From G020348385 sp964538085 (GTDB taxonomy: Bacteria; Acidobacteriota; Aminicenantia; Aminicenantales; Aminicenantaceae): a DNA stretch of 64,000 nucleotides. Below the pieces are notes generated by a model, which saw only the letters and a program-made list of their open reading frames with translations, did not search any database and had not been told where the DNA came from. Where the stretch lies: positions 1 through 64,000 of the forward strand of contig CAZIDF010000002.1 in the NCBI GenBank assembly GCA_964538085.1, read 5' to 3'. Position numbers and translations under genes: made by a program. Positions 17,357 through 25,373 of the stretch are shown one piece after another; position 1 is the first letter of the stretch, and each line of letters opens with the position of its first letter.

Positions 17357-18628
17357 TTATTTTTTCTTCATACGTTCATCCACGATCTTCCGGAACTTAT
17401 CGTAAAGCCGGGTTTGAAAACTGGTCATCGGGATGAGTTTTCCCTTGATAATGACGGTTTCCACTCGAGAGCGTCCCTGGATCGGGCTACCCGTCCATAT
17501 CGCGACATTGGCGATTTTCCCCTTTTCCAGAGTCCCGACTTCATCGGCTATTCCCAGTATTTTGGCGGGGTTGATGGTCAAAGCCTCCAGAGCATCTGTT
17601 TCCGATAATCCGTGGGCCACGGAAATGGCAGCCGGTCTGGTGATGTTGCGTACGTTGCGGTTTCCGGGGCCATACCCGCCGGAATCGAACGTGAACAAAA
17701 CGCCTTTTTCTGCCAGAACTGCTGCTGTATGGTAATTCAGATCGTGGGGCTGCCAACGCTGGGGCAGACTTTCTGTTCCGGCCCAGATGACCGGGATGTT
17801 GGACTTGGCGATCCGGTCGGCATATTTCAGAATTCCTGAGCCTGCCCGGATGATCCCATCGAGCTTGTATTCCTCGATGAGGGCAAGTGCGTTGCGGATG
17901 GTCACCTCGTTATTGGTGATAAAGATGACGGGGACCTTTCCTGTGACCACCGGCACCAGTGCTTCCATGGCCAGATCACGTTTAGACGAATCCTCCTTAG
18001 CGGGTTCGCTTTGTTTTTGAGCATAGTCTTTAGCCTGATTCAGCATGGTCTTCAGATAGGAGACCACACCGGGAAGGGTAGATGGGAATTTGTTTTGCTC
18101 TTTGGCGCCAATGTTGAAAATTTGGGCCACATACCTATGGGCGATCATGTCCTCTGCTAAAGTTCCTCCCAGGTGAATAACGAGGGATTTGCCGTTGATC
18201 ACGCTTCGGCTCCCGCTTATGGTCTGGACCGTGGTCACGCCACCCACGCGCGTCACTTCGATACAATCGTCTTCTGGATTTAGAGCATCATAGGGATCCA
18301 TTTGGGGCGTGGATGTGCCGACTTCATCTGTATCGTTCCCAGCCTGGGGATACCCCGTGACACCGACCGCTGTCATCACGGCCACCAAACCAGGGTAAAC
18401 ATATTTTCCTGTGGCATCGATGACTTCTGCTCCGGCAGGTGCTGGGATGTTTATTCCCAATTGGCTTATTTTCCCGTTTTCGATCAAGAGGTCTCCGACC
18501 ATGTCGGAACCTCCCTTAACAGGAACGATGGTGCCGTTTTTGATCAAAATGGTATCGTTCGCACCACTGGCCCTTGCTGCCAACAAAAGGAGAAATAAAA
18601 CGAGAGAAAATTGGATGAATTTTTTCAT
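17357..18628 (-). CDS. Exported amidohydrolase homologue lacking the metal ligands
   Basis: Amidohydrolase-superfamily protein of 423 aa with a signal peptide (FSLVLFLLLLAARASG). The fold-defining N- and C-terminal beta-sandwich motifs are present (IENGKISQLG; GTLEKGKIANVAIW). The metal site is not: where active relatives read SHSHI this one reads GLVAVMTAVG, and the later His positions are replaced in FITNNE and IIRAGSG. It overlaps the intact amidohydrolase 18625-19881 by 4 nt, so the two are translationally coupled and probably form a heteromeric pair with one structural subunit. Loss of catalysis is inference from the missing residues. Confidence 0.8.
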   Translation of the reverse strand: MKKFIQFSLVLFLLLLAARASGANDTILIKNGTIVPVKGGSDMVGDLLIENGKISQLGINIPAPAGAEVIDATGKYVYPGLVAVMTAVGVTGYPQAGNDTDEVGTSTPQMDPYDALNPEDDCIEVTRVGGVTTVQTISGSRSVINGKSLVIHLGGTLAEDMIAHRYVAQIFNIGAKEQNKFPSTLPGVVSYLKTMLNQAKDYAQKQSEPAKEDSSKRDLAMEALVPVVTGKVPVIFITNNEVTIRNALALIEEYKLDGIIRAGSGILKYADRIAKSNIPVIWAGTESLPQRWQPHDLNYHTAAVLAEKGVLFTFDSGGYGPGNRNVRNITRPAAISVAHGLSETDALEALTINPAKILGIADEVGTLEKGKIANVAIWTGSPIQGRSRVETVIIKGKLIPMTSFQTRLYDKFRKIVDERMKKK

Positions 18629-19881
18629 CGGTCTTCTCCTTTAGCCGTGACACTTTGTTTGGCGTAGTCAAAGAAGAGTTCCCCTTCGATGATGGTCATC
18701 AAACACTTGGTTGTCGTGTCCAAAGGATGTTTGTCGAACACAGCGATGTCTCCATCCTTTCCCTTTTCCAGGCTTCCGATGCGACCGTCCAACTCCAAGG
18801 ATTCTGCCGCATTCAGCGTGATCATTTTAAGAGCCTCATTTTCCGGGATGTCGGTGTATTTCAACACCTGGGCAGCCTCCCGGAAAAGATAACGCCCCAC
18901 AACAGGGCTGTCCGAGTTGATCACCATCTTTGTGCCGGCATCGTACATGATCTGCATCCCATAAGGACAGCCGTCATAGGCCTCTTCCTTGAATCCCCAC
19001 GAATCGACCCATCCGCCATAAAAAACACCGGCTTTTGCCATCACGTCGGCCACCTTATACCCGTCGATGCAATGGCTGATCTGCAGAAGGTCAAGGTCGA
19101 ATTCCTTGCAAAAATTGATGATCCAGACGATCTCTTCTGCACGGTAGGTATGGCAGTCAACGCTGAGTTTTTTCTCCAGCGCCATTTTGAGGGTTTCTAT
19201 CTTGAGGTCTTTTTTCGGAGGCGTCAGGTCTTTTTTACCGGCGGCCTTATCCTTTTCGTATTTGTCCCATTTGGCCTTGTATTCTTGGGCTTCGATAAAG
19301 GCTTGACGGGCGACAAAAGCATTGCCCATGCGTGTGGAAGGGGAGCGGCCCTTTTCTCCGTAGACGCGCTTGGGATTTTCACCCAGAGCCATCTTGAGTT
19401 GTTGGCGAACGCCGGAGATGATCAATTCTTCTATCGGTCGATCGTATTTCAGCTTGATCGTCACATTCACGCCGCCGATAACATTGGCACTCCCATGCAT
19501 GGTTTTAACGGTAGTGACCCCCCCGGCTAAGGTCGTCCGGATAGCATCCGATCCTGGATCCAACGCTTCCCACATCCAGATCTGAGGGGTGACCGGATCT
19601 GTGGCTTCGTTCACATCCGTCAGCGCGATATGGGAATGGCTGTCGATGATACCTGGCATAACGAACTTTCCGGTCACATCGATGACTTTTATCCCATCGG
19701 GAATGGCGATATCCTTTCCGATAGCTGCTATCTTTCCTTTCTGGATCACGATCGTGCCGTTTTCGATGGTGCCCTTCGTGATGGTCAGGATCGTGCCGCC
19801 TTTGAGCGCAAGATCCTGGGCCCATCCGCAGGCCGCCATCATGACAATCGCGGTCAGAATCGTGAGGGACTTTTTGCCCAT
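18625..19881 (-). CDS. Exported metal-dependent amidohydrolase (imidazolonepropionase-like)
   Basis: Amidohydrolase of 418 aa with a signal peptide (LTILTAIVMMAACGWAQ). All expected metal ligands are visible: HxH in DSHSHI, His in DCHTYRAEEI, His in LQISHC and Asp in INSDSPVV. The C terminus has GSLEKGKDGDIAVF, typical of imidazolonepropionase-like and dipeptidase-like members. It probably cleaves a cyclic or blocked amide or peptide outside the cytoplasm. AAGGAGG precedes the start. It is the first gene of a minus-strand run through the degenerate partner, esterase-TPR, M28 and MBL genes. Confidence 0.88.
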   Translation of the reverse strand: MGKKSLTILTAIVMMAACGWAQDLALKGGTILTITKGTIENGTIVIQKGKIAAIGKDIAIPDGIKVIDVTGKFVMPGIIDSHSHIALTDVNEATDPVTPQIWMWEALDPGSDAIRTTLAGGVTTVKTMHGSANVIGGVNVTIKLKYDRPIEELIISGVRQQLKMALGENPKRVYGEKGRSPSTRMGNAFVARQAFIEAQEYKAKWDKYEKDKAAGKKDLTPPKKDLKIETLKMALEKKLSVDCHTYRAEEIVWIINFCKEFDLDLLQISHCIDGYKVADVMAKAGVFYGGWVDSWGFKEEAYDGCPYGMQIMYDAGTKMVINSDSPVVGRYLFREAAQVLKYTDIPENEALKMITLNAAESLELDGRIGSLEKGKDGDIAVFDKHPLDTTTKCLMTIIEGELFFDYAKQSVTAKGEDR

Positions 19882-19931
19882 GCCAACCTCCTTGTTAAAA
19901 TTGATTCAATCTGCTCTATTCCTGAATATTG

Positions 19932-20885
19932 TCAGCGGAGCAGCTCTCGTATGCGTTGATTTTTGGGATCTTCCAAAAAATGATCGAATTCGAGAAAATA
20001 GTTGCCTGGATCGAAGGCCACAAATGCCTTTACCGGAATACTTCCCGCTTCTTCCAAGGCATCCTTGATTTTCACTTTTTTCGCTTGAAAATGACCATAC
20101 CAGTCGTCGATTTGATCGGTCAGAAAACAGACATTGACGGCTTTTTCCGGTGAATAGCGATGAAGCCCCTGAGATTCATCCACAAGCCCTATGAATCCGG
20201 TCGGGGAAGAGGAGTAAACCTTGGCAAAGCCTTGATCCACAAGGAGCTTGAACCCGAAATTGTCTTGGTAGAATGACTGCGCCTCTGGGATGTCCTGGTA
20301 ATAGAGCCAGATAATATTGGCCAGGATGCTGCAGTCGCTGGGACGTGTGGTATCTTGCTGGGGCAGGGGATAGAGGGCTTGGCTCGAGGCCAGATGCTCT
20401 TGCAGGCAAGCGTTTTGTGGATGATCCAGAAATGTCTCGAATTCAAGAAAATAGCCGGCTGGATCCAGGGCCACAAATCCCCGTATGGGGATTCTTGAGG
20501 AATCGCTCAAAGCCCGGTGCATCTGGAGGCCTTGGTCAGCAAGATATCGGTACCACTGGTCTATCTCGTTTGTGACAAAAGAGAGCGTGACTGACTTGGG
20601 TTCTGAAGGATCGTGCATGCCCTTGGTCTCGTCGACCAGGCCTATAAAGGTGGAAGGGGATAACCGGAAAATTTTGGCGAACCCATAAGACAAGACTTTT
20701 TCGAAACCCAGGAGGTTCCCATAAAATCTTTCCGCTTCTTCCAGGTCCGGGTAATAAAAAAACACAAGATTGGCCTGGATGGTTAAGGCTTCGCTTCGAC
20801 TTTTATCCATTTGATTTTTTTCCTTTTGACAGAAACTGGCAAGTAGACAGACCGTCACCATAGTCAGTGCGCAAAATTTTCTCAT
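19932..20885 (-). CDS. Tandem VOC (glyoxalase-fold) protein with export signal
   Basis: Protein of 317 aa built from two copies of a vicinal-oxygen-chelate domain (about residues 38-155 and 180-315). The copies match closely, for example ANLVFFYYPDLEEAERFY with ANIIWLYYQDIPEAQSFY, and FIGLVDE in both. The N terminus (FCALTMVTVCLLASFC) looks like a Sec or lipoprotein signal, although Phe before the Cys is unusual for a lipobox. The ATG at 20885 follows GGGAGA. The in-frame GTG at 20897 is less likely. The activity is unknown. VOC proteins may be lyases, dioxygenases or binding proteins. Confidence 0.75.
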   Translation of the reverse strand: MRKFCALTMVTVCLLASFCQKEKNQMDKSRSEALTIQANLVFFYYPDLEEAERFYGNLLGFEKVLSYGFAKIFRLSPSTFIGLVDETKGMHDPSEPKSVTLSFVTNEIDQWYRYLADQGLQMHRALSDSSRIPIRGFVALDPAGYFLEFETFLDHPQNACLQEHLASSQALYPLPQQDTTRPSDCSILANIIWLYYQDIPEAQSFYQDNFGFKLLVDQGFAKVYSSSPTGFIGLVDESQGLHRYSPEKAVNVCFLTDQIDDWYGHFQAKKVKIKDALEEAGSIPVKAFVAFDPGNYFLEFDHFLEDPKNQRIRELLR

Positions 20886-21029
20886 GATCTCTCCCACTTG
20901 AAGACGATATTAAAGGCCAACACATGCAGAAAGTCAATCGTTGAAATAGAGGGAAAAAAGGTGGACTGCACCATCGTCGGAGGGAAGGTCGTGTACAAAC
21001 GGACCGACTGATCAGGATCCTGTTGTTTG

Positions 21030-23534
21030 CTATTTCAGCTGGGGAAAGGGATTCAGAATTTTTTCGATTCTTTCCAAAACATCCTGAAGATGGAGAAGGG
21101 TGGGTTCATCCTTTATCCCGTTGATCGTCCCCATAATTTCCTTTTTGAGGCCGGTCAACTCTCCGCGCACGAAGGCGCGGATATCCGACTGGCTGACATC
21201 GACTTCAGTCCTCTCGATAAAGCTGCGGAAGCGGGCTGGGATCGGTGGAGGTTCCTGGGTCATCAAGAACTCCAAACGTTCGATGTATCCTCTTTGCAGG
21301 TTCCTCCTGTAGACATCGATAGGGGATGAATTGGCCAGTTCTGTCCAGATAGCGCCATGAAGGTCCTTGAACATCTCTCCCAGCGAGTAGACCAGTTTGC
21401 CCCATTTTGCTTCGGATTCGATCAAACGCTGAAGCCGGGCAAAGTCCAAGATCCTGTTTACGACTCCGACCTGAAGCCCGCGGATTCTCTCCACGATTCC
21501 AGCGTGCTCGATCCGCCCCAAGATCTTTTCGTCGATCATCCACTCGGGGGTTTTCAATCCATAATCTGCGAGGAACATCATAGCCTCTTGCTGCTTTTTT
21601 TTCGGGACGGGTTCGTAAACTGGACCTTTCTGATCCATGGTTTTGCTCGTTTTGACCAACCCTCCTATGTATTGAGCGACGTGTCCCATATACTGGTTCC
21701 ACTGACCGGTGATCTGACCGTATAGCTCGGATAACTGGCTGTTGTCCTCATTGGGTTTATAACTCCATTCCATAAGGTTTTCCATGATCTTTTCGAGATT
21801 AGCGATGCCGTACTGACTGGCTTTGACCGCATCATCGCCCACAGCTTCGCTTTGGGATGTAGGATCATAAGAACTGGGTCCGTTGAACTGGTATATCGGA
21901 TCGTCGTATTTTTCCAGGATCCATTTATCGAGGGTGGCCTTTTCCTCGTCAGGTGTTTTTGCATCGGGAATCGGTCGGTACCCCCAGCGGATGGAATAGA
22001 TGTCATAGGGGCCGATAACCGGGATAAAATTTCTTACGCCGTCTCCCGGTTGGGCTACATAGTTGAACCGGGCATAATCCATGATAGAGGAAGTCGATCC
22101 CATCTTGTCGGTGAATTCTGGAGAGCGAAGCTTTTCTACGGGAAAAGTGGAAGAGGCTTTCATGTTGTGGGGCAAGCCAAACGTATGACCCACTTCGTGT
22201 GCTATGACATAACGGAGAAGTCGGCCCATTACTCGATCTTCGAATTCCACGCATCTGGCTTCGTGATTGGCAGCTGCGGTTTGAACGAAATACCAGTTGC
22301 GCAGCAGATTCAGCACATTGTGGTAGAGCCCGATGTCGCTTTCGATGATCTCTCCAGAGCGGGGATCATGGACATGCGGGCCATAGGCGTTCATGATTTC
22401 AGAGGGGAAGTAACGGATAACCGAGTAGCGCACATCCTCGGGGCTGAATTCGGGGTCCTGACCGGGAGAAGGGGAGTCCTTTGCAAGGATGGCGTTTTTG
22501 AATCCTGCCGCTTCGAAAGCCTCTTTCCAATCCTCCACACCCTGCTTGATATAGGGACGCCATTTCATCGGTGTGGCCGGATCGACATAAAAAACGATCG
22601 GTTTGACCGGCTCCACCAGTTCTCCTCGAAAAAAAGCTTGAGGATCGGATGGCTCGAGGCGCCATCGGGTGATGTATCGGCGTTTGACCGCCCTTTGAGA
22701 TTCGATGCCGTAATCGGTCTGTTCGATCGAAAAATAACCCACCCTCTCATCCTCCATCCGGGGCATCATCGGTTTTTTGGGGAGAAGGACCATCGAGTGA
22801 TTCATTTGAAGTGTGAGGCTTTCCGTGGAGGGATTGGATGGCGGTTCGGTGGCCTCATAAGTCAGGATATTATTGACCTCGATATTTTGGGGAAAACTTT
22901 TAGCCGAGACCAAAAAGGACCTTTCTGTATCCAATTTTTTGACTTTGTAGGTCGTTCTTCGTCCTTGAGAAAGACCGAGCATGGCGACGTCCTTGGTAAA
23001 CAGACCTGTCACATCGATGACGATCGATCCGGAATTTTTGCCGAATGCCGCGATGTCGAATTTCATAGCGATCGGCTCAAGGTTTGCATTTTGCACTGCC
23101 TGGAATATCGGCATATTTTCGTCGGCTACGTTGACATGGGTCACGATCCGCAGGAGGAGTTTATTCTCGTGCCGCTGCCAGCGCACGACTTGGGTGTTGG
23201 ATTTTTCGCCGCCATAGCCTAATCCTGTTGCCGTCTTCGCGATCCTGCTGACCAGAAGCATTTCTCTTTCCAGCATGTCGCTGGGAATCTCGTAATACAG
23301 TTTTTCATCCACCATGTGGACGGTGAACAATCCATCGTCCGATTTCGCTTCTTTGGTGATGATTTCTTCATATGGCTTGATCGTCGGTTTTTTATCTTTT
23401 TCTTCTTCAGGAGGTTTTTTTTGATCGGGACTTTGAGATTGTGGAATAGCCTCCAATGGATTGCAGAGACCATAGGACCAAAAAACGCCCACGATGAGGA
23501 CCAGTATAATAGCTAGGGATTTCTTTGTTCGCAT
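21030..23534 (-). CDS. Large exported zinc metalloprotease (DUF5117/DUF4953 type)
   Basis: Protein of 834 aa with a signal peptide (SLAIILVLIVGVFWSYG). The central DUF5117-like region spans roughly residues 85-280. The catalytic region carries the metzincin-like zinc motif HEVGHTFGLPHN near residues 440-451, followed by SIMDYARFNY as a possible Met-turn. Length and layout match the large zinc-dependent metalloproteases found in Bacteroidota and Acidobacteriota. It probably digests extracellular protein and feeds peptides to the M28 and amidohydrolase enzymes encoded nearby. AAGGAGAAAGGT precedes the start. Confidence 0.88.
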   Translation of the reverse strand: MRTKKSLAIILVLIVGVFWSYGLCNPLEAIPQSQSPDQKKPPEEEKDKKPTIKPYEEIITKEAKSDDGLFTVHMVDEKLYYEIPSDMLEREMLLVSRIAKTATGLGYGGEKSNTQVVRWQRHENKLLLRIVTHVNVADENMPIFQAVQNANLEPIAMKFDIAAFGKNSGSIVIDVTGLFTKDVAMLGLSQGRRTTYKVKKLDTERSFLVSAKSFPQNIEVNNILTYEATEPPSNPSTESLTLQMNHSMVLLPKKPMMPRMEDERVGYFSIEQTDYGIESQRAVKRRYITRWRLEPSDPQAFFRGELVEPVKPIVFYVDPATPMKWRPYIKQGVEDWKEAFEAAGFKNAILAKDSPSPGQDPEFSPEDVRYSVIRYFPSEIMNAYGPHVHDPRSGEIIESDIGLYHNVLNLLRNWYFVQTAAANHEARCVEFEDRVMGRLLRYVIAHEVGHTFGLPHNMKASSTFPVEKLRSPEFTDKMGSTSSIMDYARFNYVAQPGDGVRNFIPVIGPYDIYSIRWGYRPIPDAKTPDEEKATLDKWILEKYDDPIYQFNGPSSYDPTSQSEAVGDDAVKASQYGIANLEKIMENLMEWSYKPNEDNSQLSELYGQITGQWNQYMGHVAQYIGGLVKTSKTMDQKGPVYEPVPKKKQQEAMMFLADYGLKTPEWMIDEKILGRIEHAGIVERIRGLQVGVVNRILDFARLQRLIESEAKWGKLVYSLGEMFKDLHGAIWTELANSSPIDVYRRNLQRGYIERLEFLMTQEPPPIPARFRSFIERTEVDVSQSDIRAFVRGELTGLKKEIMGTINGIKDEPTLLHLQDVLERIEKILNPFPQLK

Positions 23535-23598
23535 ACCTTTCTCCTTTATTTTTTTTTGTAAAGCTCCTTAATTGCCCCGTTCTTCCTTTGGCTTCATC

Positions 23599-23627
23599 AT
23601 CTTATTCGATAATTTCCGATATATCAA
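23599..23627 (-). promoter_or_regulatory. Candidate promoter for the zinc metalloprotease
   Basis: On the minus strand TTGATA (23627-23622), a 17-nt spacer and TAAGAT (23604-23599) lie about 65-95 nt before the start at 23534. Judged by eye. Confidence 0.35.
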
Positions 23628-23707
23628 ATAACCTGGATGAAGAAGTCAATAGCCCAGCTGTTTGATATCATTAGACGGGAAATTATTTAAAAGTAGATGA
23701 TTTTTTG

Positions 23708-25243
23708 CTATTTGAATTTCGGGATTTTTCCTGTCGAAGTTTCTCCCTTTGGATATGTAAGCATTGTTTCCCAGACGATCGGGATACGGATAGGTTCTCC
23801 GCTCAGAGGATAAATTTCCGTGGATTTTGCTGTGTTCCAATCTTTGAAATCCCAGAGCTCTTCTGCATCCAAAATTCCATAGCTGTGCCCGAAGCGAACG
23901 TTTTTGATGTGGAATCCTTCTTTTCCTTTGAGGACGAAAACATGATCATTGGGAGATCTGTTATAAGGATATCGTCGAATAAACCGGTATTTTGCGATAG
24001 GTTTCTGGTCAGGAACATGTTCCGAACCTTCTAAGATGTCGAAGCTGCCGATCACATACCCTCCTTTAACATTCGGTATTGCTTCAGCATTTTCAAGAGG
24101 TTGTGTCTGAACCTTCCACCAAAGAAAAGGAAATGCACCTAGTCTGGCTGTCGTTTGATAGGTGAAGTGAACATCGTCGTATTCCATCGGGGCGTCTTCA
24201 GGAAGGATCAGTTCTGTGGTGATGTTTATCCAGTTACATTCCGGCACTGGCGCGTCCGATAAATCCCAAGTCACATCGAGTTTTTTGCGTTCGGGCTGGC
24301 TTTCGATGATAGAAGGATGGTTCTCTTTTGTTGATGTGATGATCGTGTTGTAGCTGAGTATTTCTGCCTCCGAATTGATTTTGTAATGAAGATCTGTCGC
24401 TGGCAGAGAATCAGTCTGATGGATCAGGTATGAACCGACAACCTTTATTATCGGACCTGGCCCAGCGAATTTATCGACTGGATGCAAGATAATGATGTGT
24501 TTGATAAAAGGGTGAGGGAGAGGTTCTGTTTGAGTCAAATCCTCGGGAAAGTAATCGAAGTACCATCCGGGACCTACATTTGTGCCTCCAGGATTGGGAT
24601 TTTCGTATTCACCGTATGTGTAAACCTGAACAAGTCCCTCATGATAGGGCTCGGAATCGGTGACCCGTAATGTCTTAGGATTCAGGTTGAGATAGGGGGT
24701 TCTGATGCCCCCGATCTCATCGCCCCAAGCCGTAAATACATGACCCCACCCAGTTTCCAAGCTTATGCTCACTCCGATAAAATTGCACGCCCTCAAGTGA
24801 TTGGCGATGATATCAGGTCCATCCGGTTCATCCCAAGGCTTCGGATCTGTGTATCCGTTTGTATCAACGTATCGATAGGGATTTTCTGGCCAAATATTGA
24901 GTCCAGACTCATAAATCCACCATTCAATGGCTTTGTCCGTCCAACCTGAAGAGATGTTACCTTGTTGATCAGCGTATTCTGCGACCATCTGCTTGTAAAT
25001 ATCATCTGCGCGTTTCTGTACGGTATTTCCGTTTCCGTATCCAGCTCCGGCCAGCATGTTAGCGGCATTTGCCAACCAACATGTTAATGTTTCCTCAGTG
25101 TCATGGCCGTAATCCGCCTTGTTGATATCGGGGGGAGGATTCATCTTCATGTAAACGCATGAAACACAAAGACCCATCAGGGCAATGACGAGCAAAAGGC
25201 GAATCGCTTTTTCAATTGCCCATTTTTTGTTGTTCCCTTTCAT
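23708..25243 (-). CDS. Putative lipoprotein with IdeS-like (papain-fold) cysteine protease domain
   Basis: Protein of 511 aa. A hydrophobic leader ending LMGLCVSC (Cys29) suggests a lipoprotein, although the lipobox is imperfect. Residues about 45-260 show a papain-type triad order resembling the streptococcal IgG protease IdeS (family C66): Cys55 in LTCWLANAANML, His168 in GWGHVFTAWGDE and Asp196 in LRVTDSE. In IdeS the equivalents are CGAATAGNML, NHVINLWG and VTDSD. The C-terminal 250 residues are beta-rich and unrecognised. AGGAGGG precedes the ATG at 25243. The gene is divergent from the kinase/TPR gene across 130 nt. The proteolytic role is inference from motif order and needs structural confirmation. 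Confidence 0.6.
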   Translation of the reverse strand: MKGNNKKWAIEKAIRLLLVIALMGLCVSCVYMKMNPPPDINKADYGHDTEETLTCWLANAANMLAGAGYGNGNTVQKRADDIYKQMVAEYADQQGNISSGWTDKAIEWWIYESGLNIWPENPYRYVDTNGYTDPKPWDEPDGPDIIANHLRACNFIGVSISLETGWGHVFTAWGDEIGGIRTPYLNLNPKTLRVTDSEPYHEGLVQVYTYGEYENPNPGGTNVGPGWYFDYFPEDLTQTEPLPHPFIKHIIILHPVDKFAGPGPIIKVVGSYLIHQTDSLPATDLHYKINSEAEILSYNTIITSTKENHPSIIESQPERKKLDVTWDLSDAPVPECNWINITTELILPEDAPMEYDDVHFTYQTTARLGAFPFLWWKVQTQPLENAEAIPNVKGGYVIGSFDILEGSEHVPDQKPIAKYRFIRRYPYNRSPNDHVFVLKGKEGFHIKNVRFGHSYGILDAEELWDFKDWNTAKSTEIYPLSGEPIRIPIVWETMLTYPKGETSTGKIPKFK

Positions 25244-25335
25244 GATAATCCCTCCTGTCAAAAACAATTCACTGAATTCCCAGTATGACTAAAAAAATAT
25301 TATCACATTTGAATGAAAATTGCATTTTTGACTCA

Positions 25336-25364
25336 TTGACTTATTCGATTCATGTTTTTATCAT
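25336..25364 (+). promoter_or_regulatory. Candidate promoter of the kinase/TPR gene
   Basis: TTGACT (25336-25341), a 17-nt spacer and TATCAT (25359-25364), each 5 of 6 to consensus. Transcription would start near 25371, only a few bases before the ATG at 25374, so the mRNA may be leaderless. This agrees with the lack of a Shine-Dalgarno site. Confidence 0.5.
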
Positions 25365-25373
25365 TAGGTACAG

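Noticed and set aside
21852..23222. 456-codon open frame on the plus strand
   Set aside because: It is antisense to the zinc metalloprotease, whose HEVGH motif and signal peptide make it the real gene.
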